Positions 17,429 to 26,068 are shown, counted from the stretch's first letter. The stretch is 64,000 nucleotides of DNA from Halanaerobium saccharolyticum (GCF_003259895.1 NZ_QLME01000002.1:217489-281488); one strand, 5' to 3'. Notes: generated from the letters alone by a model not told the origin. Numbers and translations: made by a program.

Positions 17429-17590
17429 ATGTTACAATATGCCATTATATTTTTTGTGATTTCAATTATTGCAGGTATTTTTGGTTTTAGAGGTGTAGCA
17501 GGCACTACTCAATCAATCGCAAAATTTCTTTTTGTTTTATTCCTTATCCTTTTTGTCTTAACACTTTTATTTGGCAGTGCTATAATTTGA
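17429..17590 (+). CDS. Small DUF1328/YtjA-family membrane protein (53 aa)
   Basis: A 53-aa ORF with a strong AAAGGAGG site 9 nt upstream. It begins [20 protein letters not shown], followed by [15 protein letters not shown] and a second hydrophobic stretch. Two transmembrane helices around a GFRGVAG-type turn and an I-A-x-x-L-F-like segment are typical of the DUF1328 (YtjA) family of tiny membrane proteins of unknown function, often stress-induced in other bacteria. Its own terminator follows at 17604-17632, so it is a single-gene transcript. Confidence 0.82.
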   Translation: MLQYAIIFFVISIIAGIFGFRGVAGTTQSIAKFLFVLFLILFVLTLLFGSAII

Positions 17591-17603
17591 TCAAAGTTAA
17601 AAA

Positions 17604-17632
17604 AGCCCTATTTAAACAATAGGGTCTTTTTA
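17604..17632 (+). terminator. Intrinsic terminator after the DUF1328 gene
   Basis: AGCCCTATT pairs with AATAGGGTC-type right arm (loop about 5 nt), followed by TTTTT ending near 17632, 14 nt after the stop codon. Confidence 0.82.
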
Positions 17633-17671
17633 TTAGCTAGGAAATTATACCTAAAAGGAGATTTTAAATTT

Positions 17672-17719
17672 ATGGCTAAATATTTTAATAAGAACTTAAA
17701 CTGGAGGCTAAAACAATGA
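17672..17719 (+). CDS. Possible 15-codon leader ORF coupled to the DUF1349 gene
   Basis: ATG 17672 has its own AAAAGGAG site and encodes MAKYFNKNLNWRLKQ, ending in TGA at 17717-17719 that overlaps the next gene's ATG (17716) as ATGA. The second gene's GGAGG lies inside it. This could be a coupled leader peptide or chance; no homologue is recognisable. Confidence 0.35.
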   Translation: MAKYFNKNLNWRLKQ

Positions 17720-18312
17720 GAAAAATAAAATTAGATAAAAGTATTTTTAATGATTTTTACTGGTTAAATGAGCCTAAAAAATATTATTTTGAAAATGAAC
17801 TGGTGATTGAAACAGAACCGCAAACAGATTTCTGGCAGAGAACTCACTACAGTTTTGAAAATGATAATGGTCACGCTCTGCTTACTAATTTTAGTGATGA
17901 CTTTTCTTTTTCAGCAAAATTTAAATTTGAACCGCAAACTAAATATGATCAGTGTGGTATAATGGTGAGAATTGACAGTGAAAATTGGATTAAAATCTCT
18001 ACCGAATATGAAAATCAAGAAATCAGCAGGCTGGGTTCTGTAGTTACTAATCTTGGCTATTCTGACTGGGCAACAGAAGATATAGGCTCAGAAGTTAACT
18101 CACTCTGGTACAGAGTTAGTAAAAGAGGGAATGATTTTTTAATTGAAAACTCTTTTGACGGCAGTAAATGGTCACAGATGCGGATTACCCACCTGCATCA
18201 GGATTTTGAAGAAATAAAAGTTGGAGTTTATGCCTGCAGCCCTAAAAACAGCAGTTTTAAAGCCAAAGTTGTGGAAATGAATATTGACGATAATCACTGG
18301 GAAGCAAAATAA
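17716..18312 (+). CDS. DUF1349 family protein (YesU-like, lectin fold)
   Basis: 198 aa without a signal peptide. The pattern is typical of DUF1349 (concanavalin A-like beta sandwich; B. subtilis YesU). FYWLNEP near the N-terminus is followed by TDFWQRTHYSFENDNGHAL, FSFSAKFKFEPQTKYDQCGIMVRID, WIKISTEYEN, SLWYRVSKRGNDFLIENSFDG and VGVYACSPKNSSFKAKV. Members occur with carbohydrate-use genes, but here there is no sugar operon. The start shares ATGA with a 15-codon ORF. Role unknown; probably sugar or small-ligand binding in the cytoplasm (inference). Confidence 0.78.
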   Translation: MRKIKLDKSIFNDFYWLNEPKKYYFENELVIETEPQTDFWQRTHYSFENDNGHALLTNFSDDFSFSAKFKFEPQTKYDQCGIMVRIDSENWIKISTEYENQEISRLGSVVTNLGYSDWATEDIGSEVNSLWYRVSKRGNDFLIENSFDGSKWSQMRITHLHQDFEEIKVGVYACSPKNSSFKAKVVEMNIDDNHWEAK

Positions 18313-18357
18313 ATATTTAATTATCTTATGTCATACTCTTTAAGGCTGATGCCGTGA

Positions 18358-19279
18358 GGTGATCAGCAAAACTATCCTTTTTTTAAGATTCAGGAAAGGC
18401 AAACAGGTTATAATTGGTTAGAGCACAGGAGTGAATTTGAATCTATGATTAGTTCAGCCCAAAGCCCTGGGGAGTTTTTTCTTGCGGTTGAAAAAATTGT
18501 ATTCAGCCTGGCTGGATAAGATTAAAAGTTCCCAGACAAATAAACAAAAAACGAAATCAGTTAAAGAAAATTCACGAGAGTTAAAATTGGAAATTATGCA
18601 GGAAAACAAAATTGCTTATCTTAAACTTCCAAGTTTTAGTCAGGATAGGGTAAAAAAAGATAAGAAGGAGCTATTTAACTTTTATAAAAAAATAAAGGAT
18701 TATTCATTTTTAATTATAGATCTCAGGGGGAATTCCGGAGGTTCTGATTTTTACTGGATGGAAAATATTGTAGGACCTTTGACTAATGAAACTATTAAAT
18801 TCAAAAGATATTCTACTTATAAGGGTGGTAAATATTCAATGCCCTTTATCAAGGCCAGGGTGGATCAATTATTTTCAATAAGTAAACTACCCAAAAAGCC
18901 CAGTTACCCGCCAGAGGTTAAAAAAAGCTTTAAATATTTTAGTCAAGAAATAGTAAAAATTGAACCTAAAAATTTAGCCAATTACAATGGCAAAATCTAT
19001 GTTTTAACTGATGAAGATAATTTTTCTGCTGCTGAAAGCTTTGCTATGTTTTGCAAGTCAACCAATTGGGCTGCACTAGTTGGAGAAAAAACAGGTGGAG
19101 ATGGAGTAGGCTTTGATCCTATTTTTTATATGTTACCCAATAGTGGACTCTTAATTAGATTTCCTATTGCTATGGGTTTAAATTCAGATGGAAGTGCAAA
19201 TTATGAAAAATGTACGGTGCCTGATATAAAAACAGGACAGCCATTAAAGAAGGTTTTAGAACTTACTAACAATAATTAA
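18358..19279 (+). pseudogene. S41-family peptidase, frameshifted and internally deleted
   Basis: The long frame 18482-19279 (TTG start) carries the catalytic half of a C-terminal-processing-protease-like S41 protein: FLIIDLRGNSGG, then NFSAAESFA with the probable nucleophile Ser, and VGEKTGGDG. It lacks the N-terminal domain. Reading the region just upstream in another frame (18358-18519, stop at 18517) gives YPFFKIQERQTGYNWLEHR and SPGEFFLAVEKIVFSLA, which look like the missing N-terminal part up to where a DGHT-type motif is expected. The gene therefore seems broken by a frameshift plus a loss of about 50-60 codons near 18500. A TTG-started product from 18482 with GGGGAG upstream is still conceivable. 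Confidence 0.62.
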
Positions 19280-19359
19280 AACTGGATCCAGACAAATAAA
19301 AAATGTATAATTAAATAAAAGGAATTGATAGCCAAAATTAATATTTGAGGTGAGATAAG

Positions 19360-20550
19360 ATGAGGGTTTATTTATTAGTTGCAATTCTGATTTTTTCCTT
19401 ATTTATTTCTACGACAGTTCTGGCAGTTTCGGAAGAGGAAGTCTTAAAAGATATTTTCAGAGTGGAAGCAGATAATCTGGAATCACTTTTTGCTGCTTCT
19501 TTTTTGGAACAGGTTTCTTTAAATCAGATAGAAGCAATTGTCAATCAGTATGGTGGTGCTCTGGGGGCGGTCCAAGCGGTAGAAAAAAATGAATCTGGAT
19601 ATAGTCTGCAGTTTGAAAGGGGAACTGCTCCGGCCCAGATAAGTTTAAACGAAAAAGACAAGATAATTGGACTCTGGTTTGGTAATTACACTCTGGCAGA
19701 AGATAATCTGGATGCTATTCTAGCAGATCTAAAAGAACTTCCTGGTCAACTTTCAATTTCGGTAATTAAAAATAATCAGGAAAAAGTATTTAGTTATCAT
19801 GATCAGAAAAAATTAGCTGTTGGATCGACCTTCAAATTACATGTGTTAAAGAAATTGTATGATCAACTTGAGGCAGCTGATAAAAATTGGAGTGAGGTAG
19901 TTGAGTTAGAGGAGAAAAATAAGTCTCTAGCTTCTGGTATTTTACAGGACTGGCCTTCCGGTACACCATTGACTTTGAGAACTTTAAGCAATTTAATGAT
20001 TTCTCAGAGTGATAATACAGCTGCAGATCATTTAATAGATTATCTAGGTAGAGAAAAATTAGAGACTGGTCTGGATGACCTCAATCTTCCATTTTTAAAG
20101 ACCAGAGAGTTTTTTATTCTAAAATTTTCTGATGATAATCAGCTGCGTCAGGAATACTTAAATTCAAATCTGGAGGAAAAAAGAGATGTCCTGGCTGAAC
20201 TTTCCGGACGCAATCTTGAAAATATTTCAGTCGGAAATGAACCAGTTTTGATTGAAGATCTGGAATGGTATTTTAGTACTGAAGAATTAGCTGGATTGAT
20301 CTATGAGTTAAAAGATGCTCCAGAAATTAAAATTAATTCTGGCCTGGTTGATAAAAATAACTATTATTTAGCCGGTTACAAAGGTGGCTCAGAACCAGGG
20401 GTGCTGCAATTTACCCATCTACTTCAGAAAACAGAGAATGCTGATATTTATGCCGTTTCGCTGACAATTAATAACAGTGAAAAAGCAGTTGATAGTCAAA
20501 AAGCAGCTCAGCTGACAGCAAGATTAATTTCTGCTGTGGTTGGTCTTTAA
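19360..20550 (+). CDS. Secreted class A beta-lactamase-fold serine hydrolase
   Basis: 396 aa with an N-terminal signal peptide (hydrophobic LLVAILIFSLFIST, cleavage near TVLA-VS), so periplasmic or secreted. An N-terminal Cpl-7/DUF3887-like segment (about 25-110) precedes the serine hydrolase domain. That domain has SxxK in GSTFKLHV, SDN in SQSDNTAADHL and KGG in AGYKGGSEPG, the three motifs of class A beta-lactamases and related enzymes. The Glu166 region is not clear. Such proteins in Firmicutes are usually annotated as serine hydrolases rather than resistance enzymes, so activity on beta-lactams is not claimed. Own AGGTGAG ribosome site. Confidence 0.8.
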   Translation: MRVYLLVAILIFSLFISTTVLAVSEEEVLKDIFRVEADNLESLFAASFLEQVSLNQIEAIVNQYGGALGAVQAVEKNESGYSLQFERGTAPAQISLNEKDKIIGLWFGNYTLAEDNLDAILADLKELPGQLSISVIKNNQEKVFSYHDQKKLAVGSTFKLHVLKKLYDQLEAADKNWSEVVELEEKNKSLASGILQDWPSGTPLTLRTLSNLMISQSDNTAADHLIDYLGREKLETGLDDLNLPFLKTREFFILKFSDDNQLRQEYLNSNLEEKRDVLAELSGRNLENISVGNEPVLIEDLEWYFSTEELAGLIYELKDAPEIKINSGLVDKNNYYLAGYKGGSEPGVLQFTHLLQKTENADIYAVSLTINNSEKAVDSQKAAQLTARLISAVVGL

Positions 20551-21160
20551 ATTTATTAATTATCAGCTAGATATTGATAAAGTCAATTTAATCGGTGTTT
20601 CTGCAGGGGGACCAACTGCTATTTATCTGGCAGCAAATTATCCAGCGAGAGTTAAAAAGTTGGTTCTAGAGTCTGCAGCTGCCAGGGCCTGGGTAACTAA
20701 AAAAGATTTAGAATATAATGTAGGGAAAATTATTTTTAACCCTGAATTCCAGAGAATAACCTGGTTTTTGCTGCGTAAAATTGCCAATAACTTTCCCGAT
20801 TTTTTTGCGAGAATATTTTTGCCACGATTTTCTACCCTGCCCAAAAGTGAAGTGATGGCTAGAATGGATAACAGCGATACAACAGAATTAGTTAAAATGA
20901 TTAATCGTTATGGTTCAGATGAGGGATTTATCTATGATTTTGAGCATCAGACCGAAAAAGAGGTGCTGCAGAAAATAGATGTTCCTACTCTAATTATGCA
21001 CAGTAAATATGATAAATCAGTTTCTTTTGAGCATGCAGAATATGCGGCAGAGAATATAAAAAACTCAGAAATATACTCTGATGATTTCTGGGGACATTTA
21101 ATCTGGATCGGTAGAAATAAGAAAAATAGAGATAATAAACTACTGAATTTTTTAGTTTAA
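20540..21160 (+). pseudogene. Alpha/beta hydrolase fragment lacking its N-terminal half
   Basis: The reading frame has the nucleophile elbow LIGVSAGGPTA near its beginning, the acid in HSKYDKSVSF and the base in FWGHLIW, so it is the C-terminal two thirds of an alpha/beta hydrolase. The usual first 80-90 residues (strands 1-4 and oxyanion-hole HG motif) are missing. Homology starts within a few codons of the preceding hydrolase's stop (20548-20550). There is no ribosome site and the only start is a TTG inside that gene. A deletion that joined the two genes is the simplest explanation. Confidence 0.72.
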
Positions 21161-21270
21161 AATCATCGCTGAAGTCAATCAGAGTACAGCTCTACTCTCT
21201 ATAGATAAGTTAAAAACAAGCAGAAATAAAGAATAAAAGAGAGAAATACTAAAATAATTTTAAATAATCC

Positions 21271-21299
21271 TTGACAGTGAGATATCAGAATGCTATACT
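21271..21299 (+). promoter_or_regulatory. Promoter of first cold-shock gene
   Basis: TTGACA (21271-21276), 17-nt spacer and TATACT (21294-21299) with an extended -10 TGC just upstream. The same arrangement precedes the second cold-shock gene. Confidence 0.85.
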
Positions 21300-21305
21300 A
21301 TGGGA

Positions 21306-21335
21306 GATGGAGAAAAAACAAGTAAGAGTTCCATC
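21306..21335 (+). promoter_or_regulatory. Conserved 5'-UTR hairpin of first cold-shock gene
   Basis: GATGGA (21306-21311) pairs with TCCATC (21330-21335); the loop contains ACAAGTAA, and CGTTAA follows the stem. The same stem, loop word and flank recur before the second copy (21788-21820) although surrounding bases differ. A temperature- or protein-responsive leader is possible. Confidence 0.6.
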
Positions 21336-21361
21336 GTTAAAAACTAGGAGGAATTTATTTA

Positions 21362-21565
21362 ATGATTTACACAGGAACAGTTAAGTGGTTTGATGGGAAA
21401 AAAGGTTTTGGCTTTATTGAAAGAGAAGACGGAGACGACGTGTTCGCACACTTCTCAGCTATTGAAGAAGAAGGTTTCAAAAACCTTGACGAAGGTCAAG
21501 AAGTAGAATTTGAAATCGTAGAAGGCGACCGCGGCCCACAAGCTGCTAACATCGTTAAATTATAA
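21362..21565 (+). CDS. Cold-shock protein (copy 1)
   Basis: 67-aa single-stranded nucleic-acid-binding CSD protein. RNP1 (KGFGFIE) and RNP2 (VFAHFSAI, usually VFVHFSAI) are intact. It differs from copy 2 (21845-22048) at only two residues (E/D at 39 and D/E at 44), and the DNA is nearly identical throughout the gene. It probably acts as an RNA chaperone in cold or growth transitions. ATG behind AGGAGG, own promoter, 5'-UTR hairpin and terminator. The two genes form a recent tandem duplication. Confidence 0.96.
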   Translation: MIYTGTVKWFDGKKGFGFIEREDGDDVFAHFSAIEEEGFKNLDEGQEVEFEIVEGDRGPQAANIVKL

Positions 21566-21592
21566 AGCAAATAAAAGTTTTATGAATTTAAG

Positions 21593-21622
21593 GCTCTGTT
21601 CATTAATTTGGACAGAGCTTTT
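21593..21622 (+). terminator. Terminator of first cold-shock gene
   Basis: GCTCTGT (21593-21599) pairs with ACAGAGC (21612-21618), followed by TTTT. The stretch AAGCAAATAAAAGTTTTAT just before it also recurs after copy 2. Confidence 0.8.
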
Positions 21623-21752
21623 CTAAACAAATTGCTTTATATTAATCGAAGTTAAAATCGGATTCAAAATTGTAATTTAGAATACAAAATGTGTTTGAGC
21701 GGCTAAACACCGGTCTATAAAAGAGAAAATTAATGTTTTTTAAAAATAATGG

Positions 21753-21781
21753 TTGACAGAAGCATTTTATAATGCTAAACT
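21753..21781 (+). promoter_or_regulatory. Promoter of second cold-shock gene
   Basis: TTGACA (21753-21758), 17-nt spacer, TAAACT (21776-21781) with extended TGC. The -10 is weaker than in copy 1, which may make the two copies differ in expression. Confidence 0.82.
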
Positions 21782-21787
21782 GTAAAA

Positions 21788-21820
21788 GATGGAAAACAAA
21801 AAACAAGTAACACTTCCATC
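21788..21820 (+). promoter_or_regulatory. Conserved 5'-UTR hairpin of second cold-shock gene
   Basis: GATGGAA (21788-21794) pairs with TTCCATC (21814-21820), with ACAAGTAA in the loop and CGTTAA after the stem, matching the leader of copy 1. Confidence 0.6.
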
Positions 21821-21844
21821 GTTAATAATAGGAGGAATAATTTA

Positions 21845-22048
21845 ATGATTTACACAGGAACAGTTAAGTGGTTTGATGGGAAAAAAGGTTTTGGATTTAT
21901 TGAAAGAGAAGATGGAGACGACGTGTTCGCACACTTCTCAGCTATTGAAGAAGATGGTTTCAAAAACCTTGAAGAAGGTCAGGAAGTAGAATTTGAAATC
22001 GTAGAAGGCGATCGCGGCCCACAAGCTGCTAATATCGTTAAGTTATAA
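21845..22048 (+). CDS. Cold-shock protein (copy 2)
   Basis: 67 aa, 65 of 67 residues identical to copy 1, with the same RNP1 and RNP2 motifs. Start ATG behind AGGAGGAAT. It has an independent promoter, leader hairpin and a stronger terminator (22078-22115). Because similarity extends over promoter, leader, gene and the first bases of the 3' region, the whole transcription unit was duplicated, with divergence mainly in spacer DNA. Confidence 0.96.
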   Translation: MIYTGTVKWFDGKKGFGFIEREDGDDVFAHFSAIEEDGFKNLEEGQEVEFEIVEGDRGPQAANIVKL

Positions 22049-22077
22049 AGCAAATAAAAGTTTTATAATAGAATTGA

Positions 22078-22115
22078 AAGCCCTGATTGCTTTTTTAAGT
22101 GGTCAGGGCTTTTTT
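22078..22115 (+). terminator. Terminator of second cold-shock gene
   Basis: AAGCCCTGA (22078-22086) pairs with TCAGGGCTT (22103-22111) across a 16-nt loop, followed by a T run. Confidence 0.85.
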
Positions 22116-22264
22116 GATTATAATAGAAAAATTGTAATATTTTTATATTACTGCATTATTATAGACAAAAGTTTTATATTTTTTTGGTTGAACGTTAGTG
22201 AATATGAATAAGTATAGAAAATAAGGAAGTTAAATTTAACTTTATAAGGGAAAGGGTTTTTAGT

Positions 22265-24070
22265 GTGGATAAAAGAGAAATAATAAATTTAGCGGTTATT
22301 GCCCATGTTGATGCTGGTAAATCAACCCTTGTTGATGCTTTTTTAAATCAGAGTGGAGTTTTTAGAGAAAACGAAGAAGTTGTAGACTGTATAATGGACA
22401 GCAATGACCTTGAACGCGAACGTGGAATTACAATTTATTCCAAAAACTGTGCTATTGAGCACAATGGAGTTAAAATTAACATTGTTGATACTCCAGGTCA
22501 TGCGGATTTTTCTTCCGAGGTAGAACGGGTTATTAAAGCCGTGGATTCTGCAATTTTAATTGTAGATGCAACTGAGGGTCCAATGCCCCAGACCAGATTT
22601 GTCCTTAAAAAATCTTTAGAAAAAGGCATTAAACCGATTGTCTTTATTAATAAAATTGATAAAAATAATCAGCGGGCAGAAGAGGTACATGATGAGATCA
22701 TTGATCTTTTTATCGAGCTTTCTGCAGATGATAATCAGTTAGAATTCCCTGTAATTTATGGAATTGCAGTGGAAGGAAAAGCATTTTTTGAGCTGGATCA
22801 TGAGAGTGAAAACCTGGATCCGCTTTTTGAAACAATTATTGAGAGTGTTGACAGTTATCCAGATTTAGATAATGAGCCACTGCAGATGCAAATTTATGAC
22901 CTTGCTTATGATGATTATCTTGGAAGAATGGGTATTGGTCGAGTTTATAAAGGAACACTCAAAGATGGACAGCAGGTAGAAGTTTACAAGCGTGATGGTT
23001 CTACTAAAAAGGGTAAAATTACTAAACTATCTGTATACGAAGGTTTAAAACAGAATGCGGTTGAGGAAACTCACAGTGGAGAAATTGTATCGATTGCCGG
23101 TTTACCGGATATCTCGATTGGAGAAACAGTCTGTGAGGTAGGTAAAGTTGATCCACTGCCAATGATCGAAATCGCCGAGCCAACTCTGGCCATGTATTTT
23201 CTGGTCAATGATTCACCATTTGCCGGTCTTGATGGTGACTACCTGACAACCCGTCATCTTAAAGCACGTCTGGAAAGAGAATTAGAAGTAAATGTTGGGC
23301 TGCGGGTTGAAAAAGCCGAGAATACCGAAGCTTTTAAAGTTTCCGGTCGTGGTGAGCTGCACCTTTCAATTTTGTTAGAAAATATGAGGCGTGAGGGTTA
23401 TGAGGTTTCTGTTTCCAAGCCCGAGGTTTTAATGAAAGAAATTGACGGTAAAAAACATGAGCCGATTGAAAAAGTAATGGTTGAGCTGCCGGAGAAATAT
23501 TCTGGAACTGTAATTAATAAATTGAATCAGCGGAAGGGAATTATGCAGTCTATGATGCCCGAAGGTGATTATGTACATTTAGAATATCTGGTACCAACTA
23601 GAGGCTTAATTGGTTTTAGAAGTGAATTTATCAATGATACCAGTGGGGAAGGTACTCTGATCCGTTCATTCGAAAAATATGAACCCTTTAAAGGTGAGGT
23701 TCCAAAACGTAAAAATGGTGTTTTGATTTCCAATCAGGAAGGAACTGCCATGGGTTATGCACTTTCTAATCTGGAAGATAGAGGCCAGATGTTTATTGAA
23801 CCTGGAACCAAAGTTTATGAAGGAATGATCATTGGTTTACACAACCGTGATAATGACCTGACAGTTAATGCCTGTAAAAACAAGAAGCTGACAAATGTTA
23901 GAGCTTCTGGTTCTGACGATTCTATTAACCTGGCACCTGCCAAAAAGTTCACCTTAGAGCAGGCACTGGAGTTTATAGAAGATGATGAACTGGTAGAAAT
24001 CACACCGGAGGCAATTCGTCTGCGCAAAAAGATTTTAGATGAAAAAACGAGACTGAGAAATAAAAAATAA
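22265..24070 (+). CDS. typA: Ribosome-associated translational GTPase BipA/TypA
   Basis: 601 aa, normal BipA length. G1 AHVDAGKST, G2 region ERERGITIYSKN, G3 DTPGHADFSSEVERV and G4 NKIDK are in the first 140 residues. Domain II, the EF-G-like domains III and V, and the BipA-specific C-terminal domain (RGLIGFRSEFINDT, GTAMGYALSNLEDRG, NLAPAKKFTLEQALEFIEDDELVEITPEAIRLRK) follow. It binds the ribosome and supports assembly at low temperature and under stress. Position next to the cold-shock genes fits that role, though each has its own terminator. GTG start 22265. Confidence 0.96.
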   Translation: MDKREIINLAVIAHVDAGKSTLVDAFLNQSGVFRENEEVVDCIMDSNDLERERGITIYSKNCAIEHNGVKINIVDTPGHADFSSEVERVIKAVDSAILIVDATEGPMPQTRFVLKKSLEKGIKPIVFINKIDKNNQRAEEVHDEIIDLFIELSADDNQLEFPVIYGIAVEGKAFFELDHESENLDPLFETIIESVDSYPDLDNEPLQMQIYDLAYDDYLGRMGIGRVYKGTLKDGQQVEVYKRDGSTKKGKITKLSVYEGLKQNAVEETHSGEIVSIAGLPDISIGETVCEVGKVDPLPMIEIAEPTLAMYFLVNDSPFAGLDGDYLTTRHLKARLERELEVNVGLRVEKAENTEAFKVSGRGELHLSILLENMRREGYEVSVSKPEVLMKEIDGKKHEPIEKVMVELPEKYSGTVINKLNQRKGIMQSMMPEGDYVHLEYLVPTRGLIGFRSEFINDTSGEGTLIRSFEKYEPFKGEVPKRKNGVLISNQEGTAMGYALSNLEDRGQMFIEPGTKVYEGMIIGLHNRDNDLTVNACKNKKLTNVRASGSDDSINLAPAKKFTLEQALEFIEDDELVEITPEAIRLRKKILDEKTRLRNKK

Positions 24071-24120
24071 ATTTTGTTTAGTATCAATTAAATAAAAATG
24101 AATTTTGAGTTTCTTTTCAT

Positions 24121-24151
24121 CCGACTGGAGTCAAATCTGGTCGGTTTTTTT
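24121..24151 (+). terminator. typA terminator
   Basis: CCGAC (24121-24125) pairs with GTCGG (24140-24144), extended inward by two G-U pairs and a G-C, then T7 at 24145-24151. Confidence 0.75.
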
Positions 24152-24198
24152 CATTTTTAAAAAATCAATCTGCTGCTATTTGACCAACAATTAAAATA

Positions 24199-24250
24199 TT
24201 GACATTAGATAGTAGATATGATAATTTTAACTTGATAATAATAATCACTC
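24199..24250 (+). promoter_or_regulatory. Promoter with overlapping Fur/PerR-like box
   Basis: TTGACA at 24199-24204, 17 nt to TAATTT at 24222-24227. Just downstream TGATAATAATAATCA (about 24233-24247) is close to the 7-1-7 consensus of Fur-family operators (one arm imperfect). It lies in front of the MDR oxidoreductase gene. Regulator identity is inferred. Confidence 0.4.
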
Positions 24251-24312
24251 TCATAAAACTAAAAAGTTTTAAAAGTAAAGTACTATAAATAACTAAAAGA
24301 AGGTGTTAATTA

Positions 24313-25254
24313 ATGAAAGCAATTGTTATTAATCAATATGGTGATAAAGAAGAATTAACAGAAGAAGAGTTAGCAAAACCGGAACCTGAAGCTGATGAAG
24401 TTTTAATTGAAGAACATGCTGCAGCAGTTAATCCAATTGACTGGAAATTAAGATATGGTTATCTAAAGGAAAAACTGAGCTTTGATTTTCCCATTGTGTT
24501 AGGCTGGGATGTAAGTGGGACAGTTGCAGAAGTTGGAAAAGATGTAAGTGCTTTTGAGAAAGGAGATCGGGTTTTTGTTCGACCTGAACTTACAAATAGA
24601 GGTGCCTATGCTGAATATACGACTGCCAGAGAGGATTTAGTAGCCAGAATGCCAGATAACATTGATTTTAAAGAAGCAGCTGCAGTTCCTCTTGCCGGGC
24701 TAACTGCTTATCAATGCCTGGTAAATGTTGGTGAACTAGACTCAGACCGCAAAGTATTGATTCATGCTGGTGCTGGTGGTGTTGGTAGTTTTGGGATTCA
24801 AATAGCTAAGAGTCTGGGTGCCTATGTTGCAACCACAGGCAGCACAAAAAATGTAGAGTTTTTAAAGTCCCTGGGCGCTGATGAAGTCATTGATTATACT
24901 AAAGATGACTTTTCTCAGATCCTTGAGGATTATGATCTAGTTATTGATACTCTTGGAGGAGAAATCCAGGATAAAAGCCTCAATATTTTAAAGGAAGGTG
25001 GAATGCTGGTTTCGATTGTTGAAGAACCTGATCACAAAAAAGCCAATGAGCTTGGTGTAACAGCTAAATTACACTGGTTAATACCTGATGGAGAAGAACT
25101 TGCTGAACTGGCTGAAATGATGGAAAATGAAACTCTAAAACCAGTTGTAGGATCAGTCTTTCCATTTTCAGTACAGGGAGTTAAAGATGCTCATGAGTTA
25201 AGTGAAACCCATCATGCCAGAGGAAAAATCATTATTGAAATCCGTTATTTGTAA
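24313..25254 (+). CDS. Zinc-independent MDR oxidoreductase (quinone reductase-like)
   Basis: 313-aa medium-chain dehydrogenase/reductase. GroES-like half: AAAVNPIDWKLRYGYL, VLGWDVSGTVAEVG, FEKGDRVFVRPE. Rossmann half: VLIHAGAGGVGSFGIQIAKSLGAYVATTGS followed by LGADEVIDYTKDDF and DLVIDTLGGE. The cysteine ligands of zinc alcohol dehydrogenases are absent, as in quinone oxidoreductases and YogA/AdhP-like reductases. NADPH-dependent reduction of quinones or enals is the likely chemistry. A Fur/PerR-like box upstream and rubrerythrin downstream suggest a redox-stress role. Confidence 0.85.
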   Translation: MKAIVINQYGDKEELTEEELAKPEPEADEVLIEEHAAAVNPIDWKLRYGYLKEKLSFDFPIVLGWDVSGTVAEVGKDVSAFEKGDRVFVRPELTNRGAYAEYTTAREDLVARMPDNIDFKEAAAVPLAGLTAYQCLVNVGELDSDRKVLIHAGAGGVGSFGIQIAKSLGAYVATTGSTKNVEFLKSLGADEVIDYTKDDFSQILEDYDLVIDTLGGEIQDKSLNILKEGGMLVSIVEEPDHKKANELGVTAKLHWLIPDGEELAELAEMMENETLKPVVGSVFPFSVQGVKDAHELSETHHARGKIIIEIRYL

Positions 25255-25425
25255 GTTTTTTCTTTTTGACCTGGTTTAGCGAATGAAAAAAATTACTAAT
25301 AAAACATTAAAATTAAGTTAAAATTTAACTATTTTAAATTTTAAAGCAGGAAAATTGATTTTTAGATAGAAATAATATATTAAGTGGAAGTATTCTGTTT
25401 TACTGAAATTTATCAGTAATTGTTC

Positions 25426-25455
25426 TTGACAGAACTTATTTTAGGATGCTATACT
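25426..25455 (+). promoter_or_regulatory. Promoter of rubrerythrin gene
   Basis: TTGACA (25426-25431), 18-nt spacer, TATACT (25450-25455) with TGC extension. It is very similar to the cold-shock promoter of copy 1 (GGATGCTATACT versus GAATGCTATACT). Confidence 0.8.
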
Positions 25456-25495
25456 ATTAACAGGAATTATTATTAATAATTGGAGGTATGTAAAA

Positions 25496-26068
25496 ATGGT
25501 AAAAAATGATCAGACGGCTCAAAATTTACGTTCCGCATATGCTGGAGAAAGTATGGCTTATCAGCGCTACATAGCCTGGGGCAGAAAAGCAAAAGAGGAA
25601 GGCTTCGAAAATGTAGCTCTACTTTTTAAAGCGATTGCAAATGCTGAACAGGTTCATGCTGGAAATCACTTTGAAGCACATGGAAATGTTGACGGAGGCT
25701 TTTTAGTTGCCGGTGGAGGAGAATTTGGCTATGGAACAACTTCCGAAAATCTTGTTGGTGCTATTGCAGGTGAAGAAGGCGAAATTGAGCAGATGTATCC
25801 TTCCTATAGTTTAGTTGCTAAAGATCAGGGAGAATCGGATGCAGTACGTTCATTCCACTATTCTTTAGAAGCTGAGCAGATTCATGCTAAACTTTTCAGA
25901 GATGCTAAAGAACATGTTGATAATGGCGAAGATATTGAATTAGAATATGTTAGTATCTGTCAGGTTTGTGGACATACAGTTGTTGATGATCTACCGGATA
26001 AATGTCCTGTTTGTGGAGAGCCTAAGTCGAAATTCCGAAAGTTTACCAAACAAATAGTTGCTGAGTAA
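25496..26068 (+). CDS. Rubrerythrin
   Basis: 190-aa non-haem diiron peroxidase with a C-terminal rubredoxin domain, used by anaerobes to remove H2O2 with electrons from rubredoxin/NADH. Diiron ligands are visible in YAGESMAYQRY (Glu), ANAEQVHAGNH (Glu, His), AGEEGEIEQMYP and SLEAEQIHAKL (Glu, His). The rubredoxin iron site is CQVCGH...CPVCGEPKSKF. It has its own promoter and lies 87 nt before superoxide reductase, with which it forms an oxygen-defence pair (superoxide to peroxide, then to water). Confidence 0.95.
   Translation: MVKNDQTAQNLRSAYAGESMAYQRYIAWGRKAKEEGFENVALLFKAIANAEQVHAGNHFEAHGNVDGGFLVAGGGEFGYGTTSENLVGAIAGEEGEIEQMYPSYSLVAKDQGESDAVRSFHYSLEAEQIHAKLFRDAKEHVDNGEDIELEYVSICQVCGHTVVDDLPDKCPVCGEPKSKFRKFTKQIVAE

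Noticed and set aside
21362-22048. Cold-shock pair as an assembly duplication
   Set aside because: Leaders, spacers, terminators and two codons differ, so these are two real genes.
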